64,000 bases of DNA from Streptomyces sp. NBC_00259 (GCF_036181745.1 NZ_CP108080.1:7939501-8003500); one strand, 5' to 3'; counted from the first letter of the stretch, positions 34,615 to 44,778 are shown. The notes: generated from the sequence alone by a model not told the origin. Numbers and translations: made by a program.

Positions 34615-37600
34615 GTGACCGACTCCGAGAACCCGACCCGACGACCTCAGGGATCGCCCATGCTTCCGCTTTCCTCCTCGCAGGAGATCGTCTGGCTGCA
34701 CGAACAGGTGCAACCGGGCAGCCGCGCCTACAACTTCACCGCCGCACTCGACCTGTGGGGCACGCTCGACACCGAGGCCCTGCGCCACGGACTCACCGCC
34801 ACCCTGGAGCGCCACCCCGGTCTGCGGCTCGAACTCGTCGCCGCCGAAGGCGCGATGCCGGGACAGCGGGTCGCGCCCGCATGCGCGCCACGGCTGCGTA
34901 CGGTCGACCTCAGCGGGGGAGAGGACCCCGAAGCCGCCTTCCGGGACCTGCTGCGCGCCGAAGCGGAGACACCGCTCGACACCTTCGAGGCACCACTGCT
35001 GCGCTGGACGCTCGTCCGCCTCGCGGAACGCCACCACCGGCTGATCCACGTCGAGCACCACCTCATCCACGACGGCCACTCCTTCGCGATCCTCCTCGAC
35101 GACGTCTTCGGCGTCTACCGCGGCCACGTCCTCGGCGACCCCGTCACGCTCCCGACGCCCTCCTCGTACGCCGACCACGTCCGCACCCGGGCGGCGGCGG
35201 CCTTCGCACCGGAGAGCCTGGACTTCTGGCGGACCGAGCTGCGCGACCAGCCGCACGACATGCCGCTGCCCGGACTGGCCCGCCCCGGCGCCCGGCGCAG
35301 GCACCACGGAGGACAGCTGCGCCAGTCGGTCGGCGCGGACCTCGCCGAGCGGCTGCGCGAGCACGCCCGCACGCGCGGCCTCACCCCGTTCGCCACGCTC
35401 CTCGGCCTCTTCGCCGAGCTGCTCCGACGGCACAGCGGACGCTCGCGGATGGTCGTGGGAACGGCCGTCGGCAACCGGCCGCGCGGGTTCGAGGACGCCG
35501 TCGGCATGTTCGTCAACACCATCCCGCTGCCGCTGAGCCTGGACCCCGCCGCGCCGGCCGAGGACACCATGGACGAGGTGACCGACACCCTCATCCGCGC
35601 CCTGCCGCACCAGGACGTACCGGTCCAGGAGCTGACCCGCGCACTCGGCATGCACACCTCGGGTGCCGACAACCCGCTGTTCTCCGTCATGTTCAGCGCC
35701 CACGACGCCCAGCTGCCCGAGATCGACGTCCCCGGCCTGGAGATCACCCTCTTCGAGGGCTTCAACACCGGCACCACCCGCTTCGACCTCGACGTGGTGC
35801 TGCTGCCGGACGACCGGCGCGGCGTCACACCCCGCCATGGCGCCGCCGGCATGACACTCGTCTGGGACTACGACGCCGACCTCTTCGACGAGGAGGTGAC
35901 GCGACTCCTCGCCACCCGATTCCTCGACCTGCTGCGGTCCTATCTCGAAGCGCCCGGCACGGCACTGGCCGACCTGGCGCCCACCCCGCCGCTGCCCGCG
36001 GCCGAGCCCGGGCCCGCCGGCCCGCAGTCGGCGCAGAACCGGGACCCGCTGGACCCGGCCGCGGCCCACGACCCGTCGCTGCCCGCCCTGCTCTCCGGCG
36101 CCCGGCGCGTCACCTACGGCGAACTCGACGCCCGCGTGGGCTCGCTCGCCCAGCGGCTGCGTACCGCGGGGGTGACGGCCGGACAGCCCGTCGCCGTCGT
36201 GCTGCCCCGTGGAGCCGACTCGGTCGTCGCCCTGCTGGCCTGCCTGCGCACGGGCGCGGTCTACTGTCCCCTCTCACCCTCCGACCCGCCGGCCCGGCTT
36301 GCGCTGCTGCTGAAGCGGCTGGCCCCGGCGCTGGTGCTCACCGACGGCAGCGGCGCCACCACCGTCCCGGACGGGCTGCCCGCCGCGACCGTCGACGCGC
36401 CGGTGCTGCCCCGCGCACGCGAGGCCGCCGTCCTGCCGGGCACCACGTACGTCATCCACACCTCCGGCTCCACCGGCGTCCCCAAGCCCGTCGCCGTCGG
36501 CCGTGCGGCCCTGGAACACCATCTGACCGCGACCGCCGACCGGTTCGGGCTCGCCACCGGAGACCGGGTGCTGATGTTCGCCCAGCCCTCGTTCGACGTG
36601 GCGCTGGAGGAGGTGCTGCCGACGCTGTACGCCGGGGCCTGTCTCGTGGTCCCCGAGCACGAGGTGCCCACCGGCGCCGAACTGACCGCGCAGCTCTCCG
36701 CCGCCCGCGTCACCGTCGCCAACGTGCCCACCAGCTACTTCCTCGCCACCCGCGAGGACATGCGGCCCGCGCTGCGCGACGGCGGCTGGGCGCCCCGGCT
36801 GCTCGTGCTCGGCGGTGAACGCCTCCCGGCCGACGTCCTGCGGGACTTCCTCGCCGACACCGGCGCCACCGTGCTCAACGTGTACGGCGTCACCGAGGCG
36901 GCCATCAGCTCCACCGTCCACGAGATCTCCCGCGACGCGCTCGCCGACGACGCCGAGGTCCCGCTGGGGACCGAACTGCCCGGCGAACGCATCCACGTCC
37001 TGGACGCCCACCACCGTCCGCTGCCGCCCGGCGCGGTCGGTGAACTGGCCGTCGCCGGACCCGGACTGGCCGAGGGCTACGCGGGCAACCCGGAGGCCAC
37101 CGCCGCCCGCTTCGTGCACGTGAAGGCGCTCGACGGGGAGCGTGTCTACCTCACCGGCGACCTCGGCTACCGCGGACTCGACGGGCTTCTGTACTTCCTG
37201 GGCCGCAAGGACAACCAGGTCAAGCTCCGCGGCCACCGCATCGAGCTGGAAGAGATCGAAGCCGCGGCCTCCGCCGCACTCGGCGGCCGCTCCTGCGCCG
37301 TCGTACTGGACCGCGAGAGTCCGGGCGGGCCACGGCTCGTCGGATTCCTGGAAGGCGCCGGTGACAGCGGGACGTTCGACGAGAAGGCCCTGCACGCCGA
37401 GCTGAGCCGCCGGCTGCCCGGCCCCCTCGTCCCCGCCCGCTGGGCCGCGCTCGAGACCATGCCGACCCTCGCCGGAGGCAAGCCCGACCGTGTGGCACTC
37501 GCGCGCCGGGCGGTCGCGCTGCAACCCGCGGCAGCGGCCCCGTCCACAGCCGCCGTCGACGCCGCCACCTCCGCCGATGCCGCCACCTCCGTCGGCGCGA

Positions 37601-37860
37601 CGACGGCGCCACGTGCGGACGACCCGATGACCGCGCTGCTCACCGAGGGCTGGCGCGAGGTCCTGGGGCACAGCCGCTTCGACGAGGACTCCCACTTCTT
37701 CCGCAGCGGAGGCCACTCCCTGCTCGCCGCGCAGCTCGCGGCGTGGCTGGAGCCCCGGCTCGGGCAACGTCCGCCGCTCAGGCTGCTGTTCCGCCACCCG
37801 GTACTCGCCGACCAGGCCGGTGCACTCGCGGCCACCGACACCACCTCCAGGGATTCGTGA
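34615..37860 (+). CDS. nonribosomal peptide synthetase module C-A-PCP (basic amino acid predicted)
   Basis: A 1081-residue module. Condensation domain about 15-450 with intact HHLIHDG (His148-His149); adenylation domain about 480-970 with YVIHTSGSTG (Tyr612), NVYGVTE, YLTGDLG, KLRGHRIELEE and GGKPDR; carrier with Ser1035 in GGHSLL. My reading of the ten pocket residues is D-V-E-N-V-G-V-I-S-K. Glu at the third position and resemblance to the hydroxyornithine code D-M-E-N-L-G-L-I-N-K suggest a basic side chain such as Arg, citrulline or Orn. GTG 34615 is used; ATG 34660 is an alternative. The stop overlaps the next ATG by one base. Confidence 0.9.
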   Translation: MTDSENPTRRPQGSPMLPLSSSQEIVWLHEQVQPGSRAYNFTAALDLWGTLDTEALRHGLTATLERHPGLRLELVAAEGAMPGQRVAPACAPRLRTVDLSGGEDPEAAFRDLLRAEAETPLDTFEAPLLRWTLVRLAERHHRLIHVEHHLIHDGHSFAILLDDVFGVYRGHVLGDPVTLPTPSSYADHVRTRAAAAFAPESLDFWRTELRDQPHDMPLPGLARPGARRRHHGGQLRQSVGADLAERLREHARTRGLTPFATLLGLFAELLRRHSGRSRMVVGTAVGNRPRGFEDAVGMFVNTIPLPLSLDPAAPAEDTMDEVTDTLIRALPHQDVPVQELTRALGMHTSGADNPLFSVMFSAHDAQLPEIDVPGLEITLFEGFNTGTTRFDLDVVLLPDDRRGVTPRHGAAGMTLVWDYDADLFDEEVTRLLATRFLDLLRSYLEAPGTALADLAPTPPLPAAEPGPAGPQSAQNRDPLDPAAAHDPSLPALLSGARRVTYGELDARVGSLAQRLRTAGVTAGQPVAVVLPRGADSVVALLACLRTGAVYCPLSPSDPPARLALLLKRLAPALVLTDGSGATTVPDGLPAATVDAPVLPRAREAAVLPGTTYVIHTSGSTGVPKPVAVGRAALEHHLTATADRFGLATGDRVLMFAQPSFDVALEEVLPTLYAGACLVVPEHEVPTGAELTAQLSAARVTVANVPTSYFLATREDMRPALRDGGWAPRLLVLGGERLPADVLRDFLADTGATVLNVYGVTEAAISSTVHEISRDALADDAEVPLGTELPGERIHVLDAHHRPLPPGAVGELAVAGPGLAEGYAGNPEATAARFVHVKALDGERVYLTGDLGYRGLDGLLYFLGRKDNQVKLRGHRIELEEIEAAASAALGGRSCAVVLDRESPGGPRLVGFLEGAGDSGTFDEKALHAELSRRLPGPLVPARWAALETMPTLAGGKPDRVALARRAVALQPAAAAPSTAAVDAATSADAATSVGATTAPRADDPMTALLTEGWREVLGHSRFDEDSHFFRSGGHSLLAAQLAAWLEPRLGQRPPLRLLFRHPVLADQAGALAATDTTSRDS

Positions 37861-39824
37861 TGACCCAGCCCCTGACCGTCTCCGATGCCGTCGTCGCCCC
37901 TGAGGCGTCCATCGCCCACGGCCCCGCCGCCACCCCGACAGCGGTGCTCGCCCGCTTCGAGGAATGGGTGGTGCGCACCCCGCAGGCCCCCGCCGTGATC
38001 GAGGGCGACCACACCTGGACGTACGAGGACCTCGACACCGCCGCCGCCGATGCCGCCGACGCCCTGCGGGACCGCGTCCGGCCCGGGGACCTGGTCGGCG
38101 TCTGCCTCGACCGCTCCGCCGCCCTCGTGGTGACCGCTGTCGCCCTCGCCCGGATCGGCGCCGTCTACCTGCCGCTCGGGCCCCGCCCCGGAGAGCGCCG
38201 GACCGACGCCGTCACCGAGGACCTCGACGTCGTCTGCCTCATCGGTGATCCGGCGGTCCTGCCGGCCCGGCACAGGGCAGCGGAACGCATACCCCTGTCC
38301 CTGCCCGGCGACGGCGTCAACGCCCCGGGCACCGTGGTGGCCGCCTTCGCCGCCACCGGCCCTGCGGCCCCCGGCCCGGGTGCCCGGCGGCGCGCGCCCG
38401 AGGACGCCTTCTACGCCGTTCTCACCTCCGGCTCCACGGGCCGCCCCAAGGCCGTCGCCGTCGCCGAAGCCTCGCTGTCGGTCCTCCTCGACTGGTATCG
38501 CGCCGAGACCGGACTCGCACCCGGCGACCGCCAGTCCCTGTTGATCGGCGTCGCGTTCGACCCGCACCTGCTGGAGCTGTGGGCAGGACTCACCTCCGGT
38601 GCCGCCCTCGTCCCCGCCCCCGACGACGTGCGCTGGGATGCCACCGTCCTCACCGACTGGTGGCGCGACGCCGGTGTCACCGTGTCCGTCGCGGCCACCC
38701 CGATGATCGAGCCCGTGCTGGACCGGCCCTGGCCCCAGAACCTGCCGCTGCGTCATCTCGTCGTCGGCGGCGACCGTATGCGCCGACGGCCCGGCAACGA
38801 CGTCACGGCGACCGTCCACAACGCCTACGGCCCCGCGGAAGCCACCGTCGTGACCACGACGTACGCCATGCGAGGCGTGGACGTACGAGGGGACGCACGG
38901 GGAGACGTACGACGAGGGGATGCCCGAGGAGACGTACAAGCGGCCCCGCAGGCGGGTGCGCAGACGCCACCGCCCATCGGCCTGCCGGTCCCCGGCGCCA
39001 CCGTCGTCGTCACCGGCGCCGACGGCCGGCCCGTCCCCCGAGGGGAGGAAGGCGAACTCCGCGTCGGCGGTCACTGCCTGGCACTCGGCTACCTCGACCC
39101 CGAGCTCACCGCACACCGCTTCACCGCCCCGCCGGAGGATCTCCGCCTGCCCGGCGTCGGCCGCCTCTACCGCACCGGCGACCGGGTGCGGATGAACACC
39201 GAAGGACACCTGGAGTTCCTCGGCCGTCTCGACGACCAGGTCAAGATCAGCGGCGTGCGCATCGAACCGGCTGAGGTGGAAGCCGCGTTCGAACACGACC
39301 CCGTGGTACGCAGTGCCGTCGTCACCGCGCTCCGCGACGACGACGGCCGCGCCCGTCTCGTCGCGCACATCCGGCTCACCGCGGGCACCGCGGCGAAGAC
39401 CGGGGACCTGCTGGCGGCGGTCCGCGCCTGGCTGCCCGAGCAGGCCGTGCCCGCGGCGGTACGCGTCGTCGACGGCTACCCGCTCGACGCCAACGGCAAG
39501 GTCGACCGGGCCGCGCTGGCGGACCAGGCGACGGCCGGCCCTGAGATGCCCGAGGCGGCCGAGGCCACGCCCGGCGACGCCACGCCCACCGAACTGCTCG
39601 TTCTCACCGCCGTACGCGACCTCCTCGGCCGGCCCACGACCGCACTCACCGACAACTTCACCGACGCCGGAGGCACGTCCGTCGTCGCCGCCCGGCTGCT
39701 GGTGGCCATCGAGCGCGAGAGCGGCGTACGACTGCGCGCCCCCGAACTGCTGCGCGCCCCCGATCTGCGGGCCCTGGCCGCCCTCGTCGAGCAGCGCCGG
39801 ACCCCGCGACCGGCAGGAGCCTGA
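37860..39824 (+). CDS. nonribosomal peptide synthetase A-PCP didomain (aromatic residue predicted)
   Basis: A 654-residue protein without condensation domain. AVLTSGSTGRPK (about residue 186), NAYGPAE, YRTGDRV, KISGVRIEP and NGKVDR mark the A domain; the carrier Ser is Ser607 in AGGTSVV. Pocket residues read D-P-L-V-V-G-A-V-V-K, near the tyrosine code D-A-L-V-T-G-A-V-V-K, so an aromatic acid such as Phe or Tyr is likely but uncertain. Start ATG shares one base with the upstream stop (TGATG). An Arg-Gly-Asp-rich repeat is inserted between A5 and A6. Confidence 0.9.
   Translation: MTQPLTVSDAVVAPEASIAHGPAATPTAVLARFEEWVVRTPQAPAVIEGDHTWTYEDLDTAAADAADALRDRVRPGDLVGVCLDRSAALVVTAVALARIGAVYLPLGPRPGERRTDAVTEDLDVVCLIGDPAVLPARHRAAERIPLSLPGDGVNAPGTVVAAFAATGPAAPGPGARRRAPEDAFYAVLTSGSTGRPKAVAVAEASLSVLLDWYRAETGLAPGDRQSLLIGVAFDPHLLELWAGLTSGAALVPAPDDVRWDATVLTDWWRDAGVTVSVAATPMIEPVLDRPWPQNLPLRHLVVGGDRMRRRPGNDVTATVHNAYGPAEATVVTTTYAMRGVDVRGDARGDVRRGDARGDVQAAPQAGAQTPPPIGLPVPGATVVVTGADGRPVPRGEEGELRVGGHCLALGYLDPELTAHRFTAPPEDLRLPGVGRLYRTGDRVRMNTEGHLEFLGRLDDQVKISGVRIEPAEVEAAFEHDPVVRSAVVTALRDDDGRARLVAHIRLTAGTAAKTGDLLAAVRAWLPEQAVPAAVRVVDGYPLDANGKVDRAALADQATAGPEMPEAAEATPGDATPTELLVLTAVRDLLGRPTTALTDNFTDAGGTSVVAARLLVAIERESGVRLRAPELLRAPDLRALAALVEQRRTPRPAGA
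38871..38937 (+). repeat. in-frame tandem repeat inside adenylation domain
   Basis: GACGTAC recurs at 38880, 38904 and 38931 within 24- and 27-bp near-repeats, encoding DVRGDARG and DVRRGDARG units. It inserts a charged loop between core motifs A5 and A6, absent from the two other A domains of this operon. Confidence 0.7.
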
Positions 39825-39825
39825 C

Positions 39826-41829
39826 ATGTCACCCAGCACCCCGATCATCTCCGACACCAGGAAGGACGACGGCCCCGTGCCTCCCCTCAGCGACCCGACC
39901 ACCACCGTGGACCGCCAGACGGCCCGCCGGGCCGGGCTGCCCGACCTCGTCGCCCGGCACGCCGAACGGACCCCGAACGCCCTGGCCGTGACCGACGGCG
40001 ACCACACCCTCACCTACTCCCAGCTCGTCACGGCCGCCCGCGGTCTCGCCGCGTACCTGCGCGCGCACGGAGTCGGCCGCGGCGACCGGGTGGCGCTGCT
40101 GACGACCCGTTCGGCCGGCACGGTGACCGCACAGCTCGCGCTGTGGTGGGCCGGAGCCGTGTGCGTACCGATCGACCCGGCCCAACCGCTGCCCCGCACC
40201 GAGGCGATGACCGCCGACGCGGGCGTGACGCTGACCGTCGGTGAGGCCAAACTGCTCGAATCGGCGCGGCTCACCGGCCCCACCCTGGCCCTGCCCGAGT
40301 CCTCGGCGGTCAGCGGCGTGCTGTCGGCTACGGAAGCCGTCGTCGGCGCCGGTGATGCCTTCGACGGCCCGGACGGTCCGGCGTTCATCATGTTCACCTC
40401 CGGCTCCACGGGCCGCCCCAAGGGCGTCGCCGTCCCGCACGGAGCGATCGCCGAACTGGTCACCGATCCGCACTACGTCACGCTCGGCGCACGCGACCGT
40501 GTGCTGTTCCACTCGCCGATGACGTTCGACGCCTCGACGTTCGAGGTGTGGGGCGCCCTCGCCAACGGCGCAGCCGTCGTCGTGTGCACCGTGGACCGCC
40601 CCTCCTTCGAGGACCTGGCCCGCCACGTGGAACGCCACGGGGTGACCGTCGCCTTCTTCACCACCGCCCTCTTCCACCAACTGGCCGCCCGCCGCTCCCG
40701 CGTGTTCTCGCAGCTGCGTACCGTCGTCGTCGGCGGCGAGGCGCTCGCCGCCACCCACGCACGCGAGGTGCTGCGCGCCTTCCCGTGGCTGGAACTCGTC
40801 AACGGCTACGGCCCGACCGAGACGACCACGTTCGCCACCGCCCACCGTGTCACCGCGGCCGACTGCGACGGACAGATACCGATCGGCCGGCCCATCGCCG
40901 GAGCCACCGTCCACGTCTTGGACCCCGACCGGCGCCCCGTCACCGGCTCCGCCCGCGGCGAACTGTGGGTCGGCGGCAGCAGACTGGCCCACGGATACAC
41001 GGGACAACCCGCGCTCACCGCCGAACGCTTCATCGAGCACCCCGCACTCGGGCGGCTCTACCGCACGGGCGACGTCGTCTCCCGGCGGCCCGACGGAGTC
41101 CTCGACTTCCACGGCCGCACCGACGACCAGATCAAGGTGCGTGGCTTCCGCATCGAGCCCGGCGAGATCGAGCACGCCCTGCGTGAGCAGGCCGACGTGG
41201 ACGACGCGGCCGTCACCGTCCACCGCTCCGGCGCGGACGACGCGCGCCTGGTCGCCTACGTCGTGGCCACCCCGGGACCCGTGCCCCGGCCCGACGCGGT
41301 GCGCCTGCGGCTCGCCGACGTACTGCCCGCCCATCTCGTCCCGGACGCGGTGACCGTCGTCGACCGGCTGCCCCTCACCCCGTCCGGCAAGGTCGACCGC
41401 CGTGCGCTCGCGGGACTCGCCGACACGGCCGTGCCCGGCGGTTCCGGCACACCGACGGCAGTGGCACCGTCGGCGGCCCTGACTCCGCTGGAACAGGCCG
41501 TCGCCAATGTGTGGAGCCGGGCCCTGGGCAGCGAGGTCATGCGGTCCGACGCCGACTTCCTCGCCCTCGGCGGACATTCGCTGCTCGCCCTCGTCGTCAC
41601 CGACGACCTCCGAGAAGAACTGGGCGTCGAGCTCACCCTCGCCGACTTCTTCGCCGCCCCGACGGTGGCCGGCCAGGCACACCTGGTCGAACGCGCACTG
41701 CTGGCCGCACACAGCGATCTGCGCCCCGAGGCCCCGGAGAACACCGCGGCCCTCGACAACACCGCGGCCCCTGACAACACCGAATCCGTGCAGAGCGCCG
41801 AATCCCTGGAGTGCACCGATGTCCACTGA
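39826..41829 (+). CDS. nonribosomal peptide synthetase A-PCP didomain (Val/Ile predicted)
   Basis: A 667-residue protein; ATG at 39826 has AGGAG 7 nt upstream. The A domain shows FTSGSTGRPKG (about 190), NGYGPTETT, YRTGDVV, KVRGFRIEPGE and SGKVDR; the carrier Ser is Ser585 in GGHSLLAL. Pocket residues read D-A-F-F-V-G-G-T-F-K, a clear mix of Val (D-A-F-W-I-G-G-T-F-K) and Ile codes, so a branched aliphatic residue is expected. The last 45 residues are a low-complexity Asn/Glu/Ser tail that may be a docking segment. The gene overlaps the next by 11 bp. Confidence 0.92.
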   Translation: MSPSTPIISDTRKDDGPVPPLSDPTTTVDRQTARRAGLPDLVARHAERTPNALAVTDGDHTLTYSQLVTAARGLAAYLRAHGVGRGDRVALLTTRSAGTVTAQLALWWAGAVCVPIDPAQPLPRTEAMTADAGVTLTVGEAKLLESARLTGPTLALPESSAVSGVLSATEAVVGAGDAFDGPDGPAFIMFTSGSTGRPKGVAVPHGAIAELVTDPHYVTLGARDRVLFHSPMTFDASTFEVWGALANGAAVVVCTVDRPSFEDLARHVERHGVTVAFFTTALFHQLAARRSRVFSQLRTVVVGGEALAATHAREVLRAFPWLELVNGYGPTETTTFATAHRVTAADCDGQIPIGRPIAGATVHVLDPDRRPVTGSARGELWVGGSRLAHGYTGQPALTAERFIEHPALGRLYRTGDVVSRRPDGVLDFHGRTDDQIKVRGFRIEPGEIEHALREQADVDDAAVTVHRSGADDARLVAYVVATPGPVPRPDAVRLRLADVLPAHLVPDAVTVVDRLPLTPSGKVDRRALAGLADTAVPGGSGTPTAVAPSAALTPLEQAVANVWSRALGSEVMRSDADFLALGGHSLLALVVTDDLREELGVELTLADFFAAPTVAGQAHLVERALLAAHSDLRPEAPENTAALDNTAAPDNTESVQSAESLECTDVH

Positions 41830-44770
41830 CGCCGGCGCCACGTCGATCGCACGACAGCAGGAGTTGCTGCGCCGGGCCCGAGCCGGATCCACCCGGCGCA
41901 CCCCGGCCGCCTCGGGCGGCTCCGCCGCACCCCCGGCGCCTGCCGACAGCGGGCCCGTCCCGCTCTCGCACGCCCAGCGCCGCATGTGGCTGATGGACCG
42001 GCTCGGCAGCACAGGCGCCTCGTACCACGTACCGTTCGCCACCCGGATTCGCGGCCCGCTCGACCTGACCGCGCTCGGCACCGCGCTCACCTCGCTCGTA
42101 CACCGCCACGAGATCCTGCGCACCCGCTACGTCCAGCGGGACGGCGAGCCGTACCAGGAGGTGCTCCCGGCACCGGCCACGATGCCCGTGCCGGTCCTGG
42201 ACGCCGACGAGACAGCCGCCCGTGACCTGCTGGAGAAGGAAGCCGCCCGTCCGTTCGACCTGTCGGCCGGAGCGGTCGTACGCGCCCTGGCCGTACGACA
42301 CGGCCGGCAGGACCACACCGTCCTGCTGACCTTCCACCACATCGCCGTGGACGGGGGCTCGCTGGAGACCGTCGCGGCCGAACTCGCGGAGCTCTACGCT
42401 GCTGCCATGGGCGAAACCGGCCGGCCGCCGCTGACGGCGGCGCCCCAGTACGCCGACTACGCACGACGGGAACACGCCGAGGCCGGGCACCTCGACGGGG
42501 AACTGCGCCACTGGAGCGGCCTGCTCGCCGACGCCACGCCGCCCCGGCTCCCTCGCCGGACCGCACCCCTTCCGGACGGGGACTCCCGGCCGGCCGCCGT
42601 CCACACCGTCCCTCTCGCCCCGGACCTTCCCGGCGCGCTCCGCGCCCTCGGCGCGGAGCGGGGCGCCACCCTCTTCGCGGTGTCGCTGGCCGCGGCCTTC
42701 GCCGCCCTGCGCGGCGTCACCGGCGAGGACGACCTCGTCATCGGCATCGCCGGCACCCACCGGCGCGGAACCGCCATGCGCGGGCTCGTCGGACTGTGTG
42801 TCAACACCCTGCCCATACGCGTCGACACCTCGGGCGACCCGTCGTTCGCGGAGCTGCTGGACCGGGTCCGGGAGTCGCTCCTGGCGGCACAGGAACACCG
42901 GCACATACCCTTCGACCTCGTCCTCGAACGGCTCGGCACGGGCGCCCGCGGCGCCGACGGCACCGCACTCGTGCGCGTGACGGCCGACGTCCTCGGCGAG
43001 CCGACGGTGCTGCGCCTCGCGGGTACGTCGTCGGAGTACGTCGACGTGGACACCGCCGGTGCCAAGTTCGCCCTGTCCTACGCACTGGGCGACACACAGA
43101 ACCCGGTGGCTCTCGTCCAGTACGACAGGAACGCGCTGGACGACACCACCGCGTCCGCCGCCGCGGCCCACTACGCCGCACTCCTCGAAGCCGCGGCCAC
43201 GGATCCGGCCATCCGGCTGAGCCGTATGCCGCAGCCGGATCCCGGCCCCGACGGCCAGGACACAGCGGCCGTCCGCGACGGAGAGCATCCGGCGGGACCG
43301 GTGTTGCGCTCCCACCCGCAGGTCGCCGACGCCTTCGTGCTCCGTCCCGCCGCGGGCCGGCCGGCCCTGGCCTATGCCGTCCTGCGCGACAGCGTCGGTC
43401 CGACGCCTCACGACCTGCTCGTCCATCTGCGGACCACGCTCGCCCCCGAGGCCGTACCCGGCGCCGTCACCCTGCTCGACGCCCTTCCGCGTACGGCCGA
43501 CAGCGCGGTCGACCCGACCCGTCTGCCCGGACTGCCCGCCTCCAGCACGCCCATGGGTCCCCGCGCTAGTGCCGTCACCGAGGGCTTCACCGCGTTGCTC
43601 GGCCTCGTCCCCGAGCCGGGCGACGACTTCTTCGCCCTCGGTGGGCACTCCCTGGTCGCCGTACAGCTCGCCGAGCGGCTGCGCAGCGCGCTCAAACTGC
43701 CGCTGACCGGACTCGACGTCCTCCAGGCGCGCACACCGCGGGCGCTCACCGCCCTGCTCGACACAAGGGCAGGGGAACAGGCGGCTGCCAAGGCCGCGAC
43801 CGCTGCCGTACGACCTCGCCGCACCCGCCCGGGGACCGTCCTGGTCACCGGTGCCACCGGTGGCGTCGGCGCGTTCGTCCTGCGTGAACTGGCCGCCCGG
43901 GGAAGGCCCGTGCTGGCGCTGGCCCGGCCGGAATCCGCGCATCTGATCGCCGCCGAGGGGGTGGACGTCGTCGAGGGCGACCTCACCGACCTCGACGGAC
44001 TGCGGGAGGCCGTCGCGAGCGCGGACGCGATCGTCCACGCGGCCTGCACGTTCACCCGTCCCGAGGTGGACGTGGCCGCCATGGAGGCCATGACCGGCGC
44101 CTGGCGACGCGGGCCGTTCGTCTTCGTCAGCAGCGTCGACGCCTACGGTCACCCGGCCGGGGACCGGGTCGCCGAGGAGTCCGCGTCGAGTGACCCGCTC
44201 AGCCCCTACGGGAAGGCCAAACTCGACTGCGAGGCACTGCTGCTGCGCGCGGCGGGAACCGACGGCCGCGGCGGAGCCAGCGCCGTGCGCTCCCCGATCG
44301 TCTGGGGCCCGCACGACCGACTGCGCGACCAGCTCCGGTGGGGCGCCACGGGAAGGCTCTACCAGGCCGCCCGCCGGGGCGGCCCGATCGAGCTGCCCCG
44401 GCCGGACACCGCCGGACACCCCTGGTACGGGGCGGCCTGGGTGCACGCGGCCGCTCTCGCCCGAGCGGTCACGGCCTGTCTCGACCTGCCCGTGCACGGC
44501 GTGGCGAACGCCTGCAGCGGCCATGTGTCCTGGCGGGAACTCGCCCACGACCTGACCCAACTGCTCGGCAGCGACAGCGAGATCCACGAGACGGACGAGG
44601 CGCACCGCGACCTCGACCACCACTGGCACTACGACAGCAGCCGTCTCGCCGCCCCACTGCGCGCCCTGCCGGGCGAGGAACGCCGCACGGTCCTGGCCGC
44701 CATGATCGACGGCATGTCCGGCGCCACGGACGACGGCGTGTCCGCCGGTGTGTCCGACGGCAACGGCTGA
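41819..44770 (+). CDS. terminal NRPS: C, vestigial A, PCP and SDR-type reductase
   Basis: A 983-residue protein. N-terminal helix (IARQQELLRRARAG) could dock; condensation domain about 45-480 with HHIAVDG (His173-His174). Residues about 490-580 look like only the C-terminal subdomain of an A domain (VLRPAAGRPALAYAVL, LDALPRTAD) with no core A1-A8, so it cannot activate an amino acid. The carrier Ser is Ser611 (GGHSLVAV). From 674 (TGATGGVG) an extended SDR with Tyr797 and Lys801 (YGKAK) follows, about 300 residues, resembling NAD-epimerase rather than a full Lys2-type reductase. Predicted role: load from another A domain, last condensation, and NAD(P)H-dependent release as aldehyde. Confidence 0.88.
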   Translation: MSTDAGATSIARQQELLRRARAGSTRRTPAASGGSAAPPAPADSGPVPLSHAQRRMWLMDRLGSTGASYHVPFATRIRGPLDLTALGTALTSLVHRHEILRTRYVQRDGEPYQEVLPAPATMPVPVLDADETAARDLLEKEAARPFDLSAGAVVRALAVRHGRQDHTVLLTFHHIAVDGGSLETVAAELAELYAAAMGETGRPPLTAAPQYADYARREHAEAGHLDGELRHWSGLLADATPPRLPRRTAPLPDGDSRPAAVHTVPLAPDLPGALRALGAERGATLFAVSLAAAFAALRGVTGEDDLVIGIAGTHRRGTAMRGLVGLCVNTLPIRVDTSGDPSFAELLDRVRESLLAAQEHRHIPFDLVLERLGTGARGADGTALVRVTADVLGEPTVLRLAGTSSEYVDVDTAGAKFALSYALGDTQNPVALVQYDRNALDDTTASAAAAHYAALLEAAATDPAIRLSRMPQPDPGPDGQDTAAVRDGEHPAGPVLRSHPQVADAFVLRPAAGRPALAYAVLRDSVGPTPHDLLVHLRTTLAPEAVPGAVTLLDALPRTADSAVDPTRLPGLPASSTPMGPRASAVTEGFTALLGLVPEPGDDFFALGGHSLVAVQLAERLRSALKLPLTGLDVLQARTPRALTALLDTRAGEQAAAKAATAAVRPRRTRPGTVLVTGATGGVGAFVLRELAARGRPVLALARPESAHLIAAEGVDVVEGDLTDLDGLREAVASADAIVHAACTFTRPEVDVAAMEAMTGAWRRGPFVFVSSVDAYGHPAGDRVAEESASSDPLSPYGKAKLDCEALLLRAAGTDGRGGASAVRSPIVWGPHDRLRDQLRWGATGRLYQAARRGGPIELPRPDTAGHPWYGAAWVHAAALARAVTACLDLPVHGVANACSGHVSWRELAHDLTQLLGSDSEIHETDEAHRDLDHHWHYDSSRLAAPLRALPGEERRTVLAAMIDGMSGATDDGVSAGVSDGNG

Positions 44771-44778
44771 CGTCCCGA

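Noticed and set aside
43838..44770. Fused sugar epimerase at the end of the NRPS
   Set aside because: The position after a carrier domain and absence of any sugar genes in the operon make reductive release far more likely.
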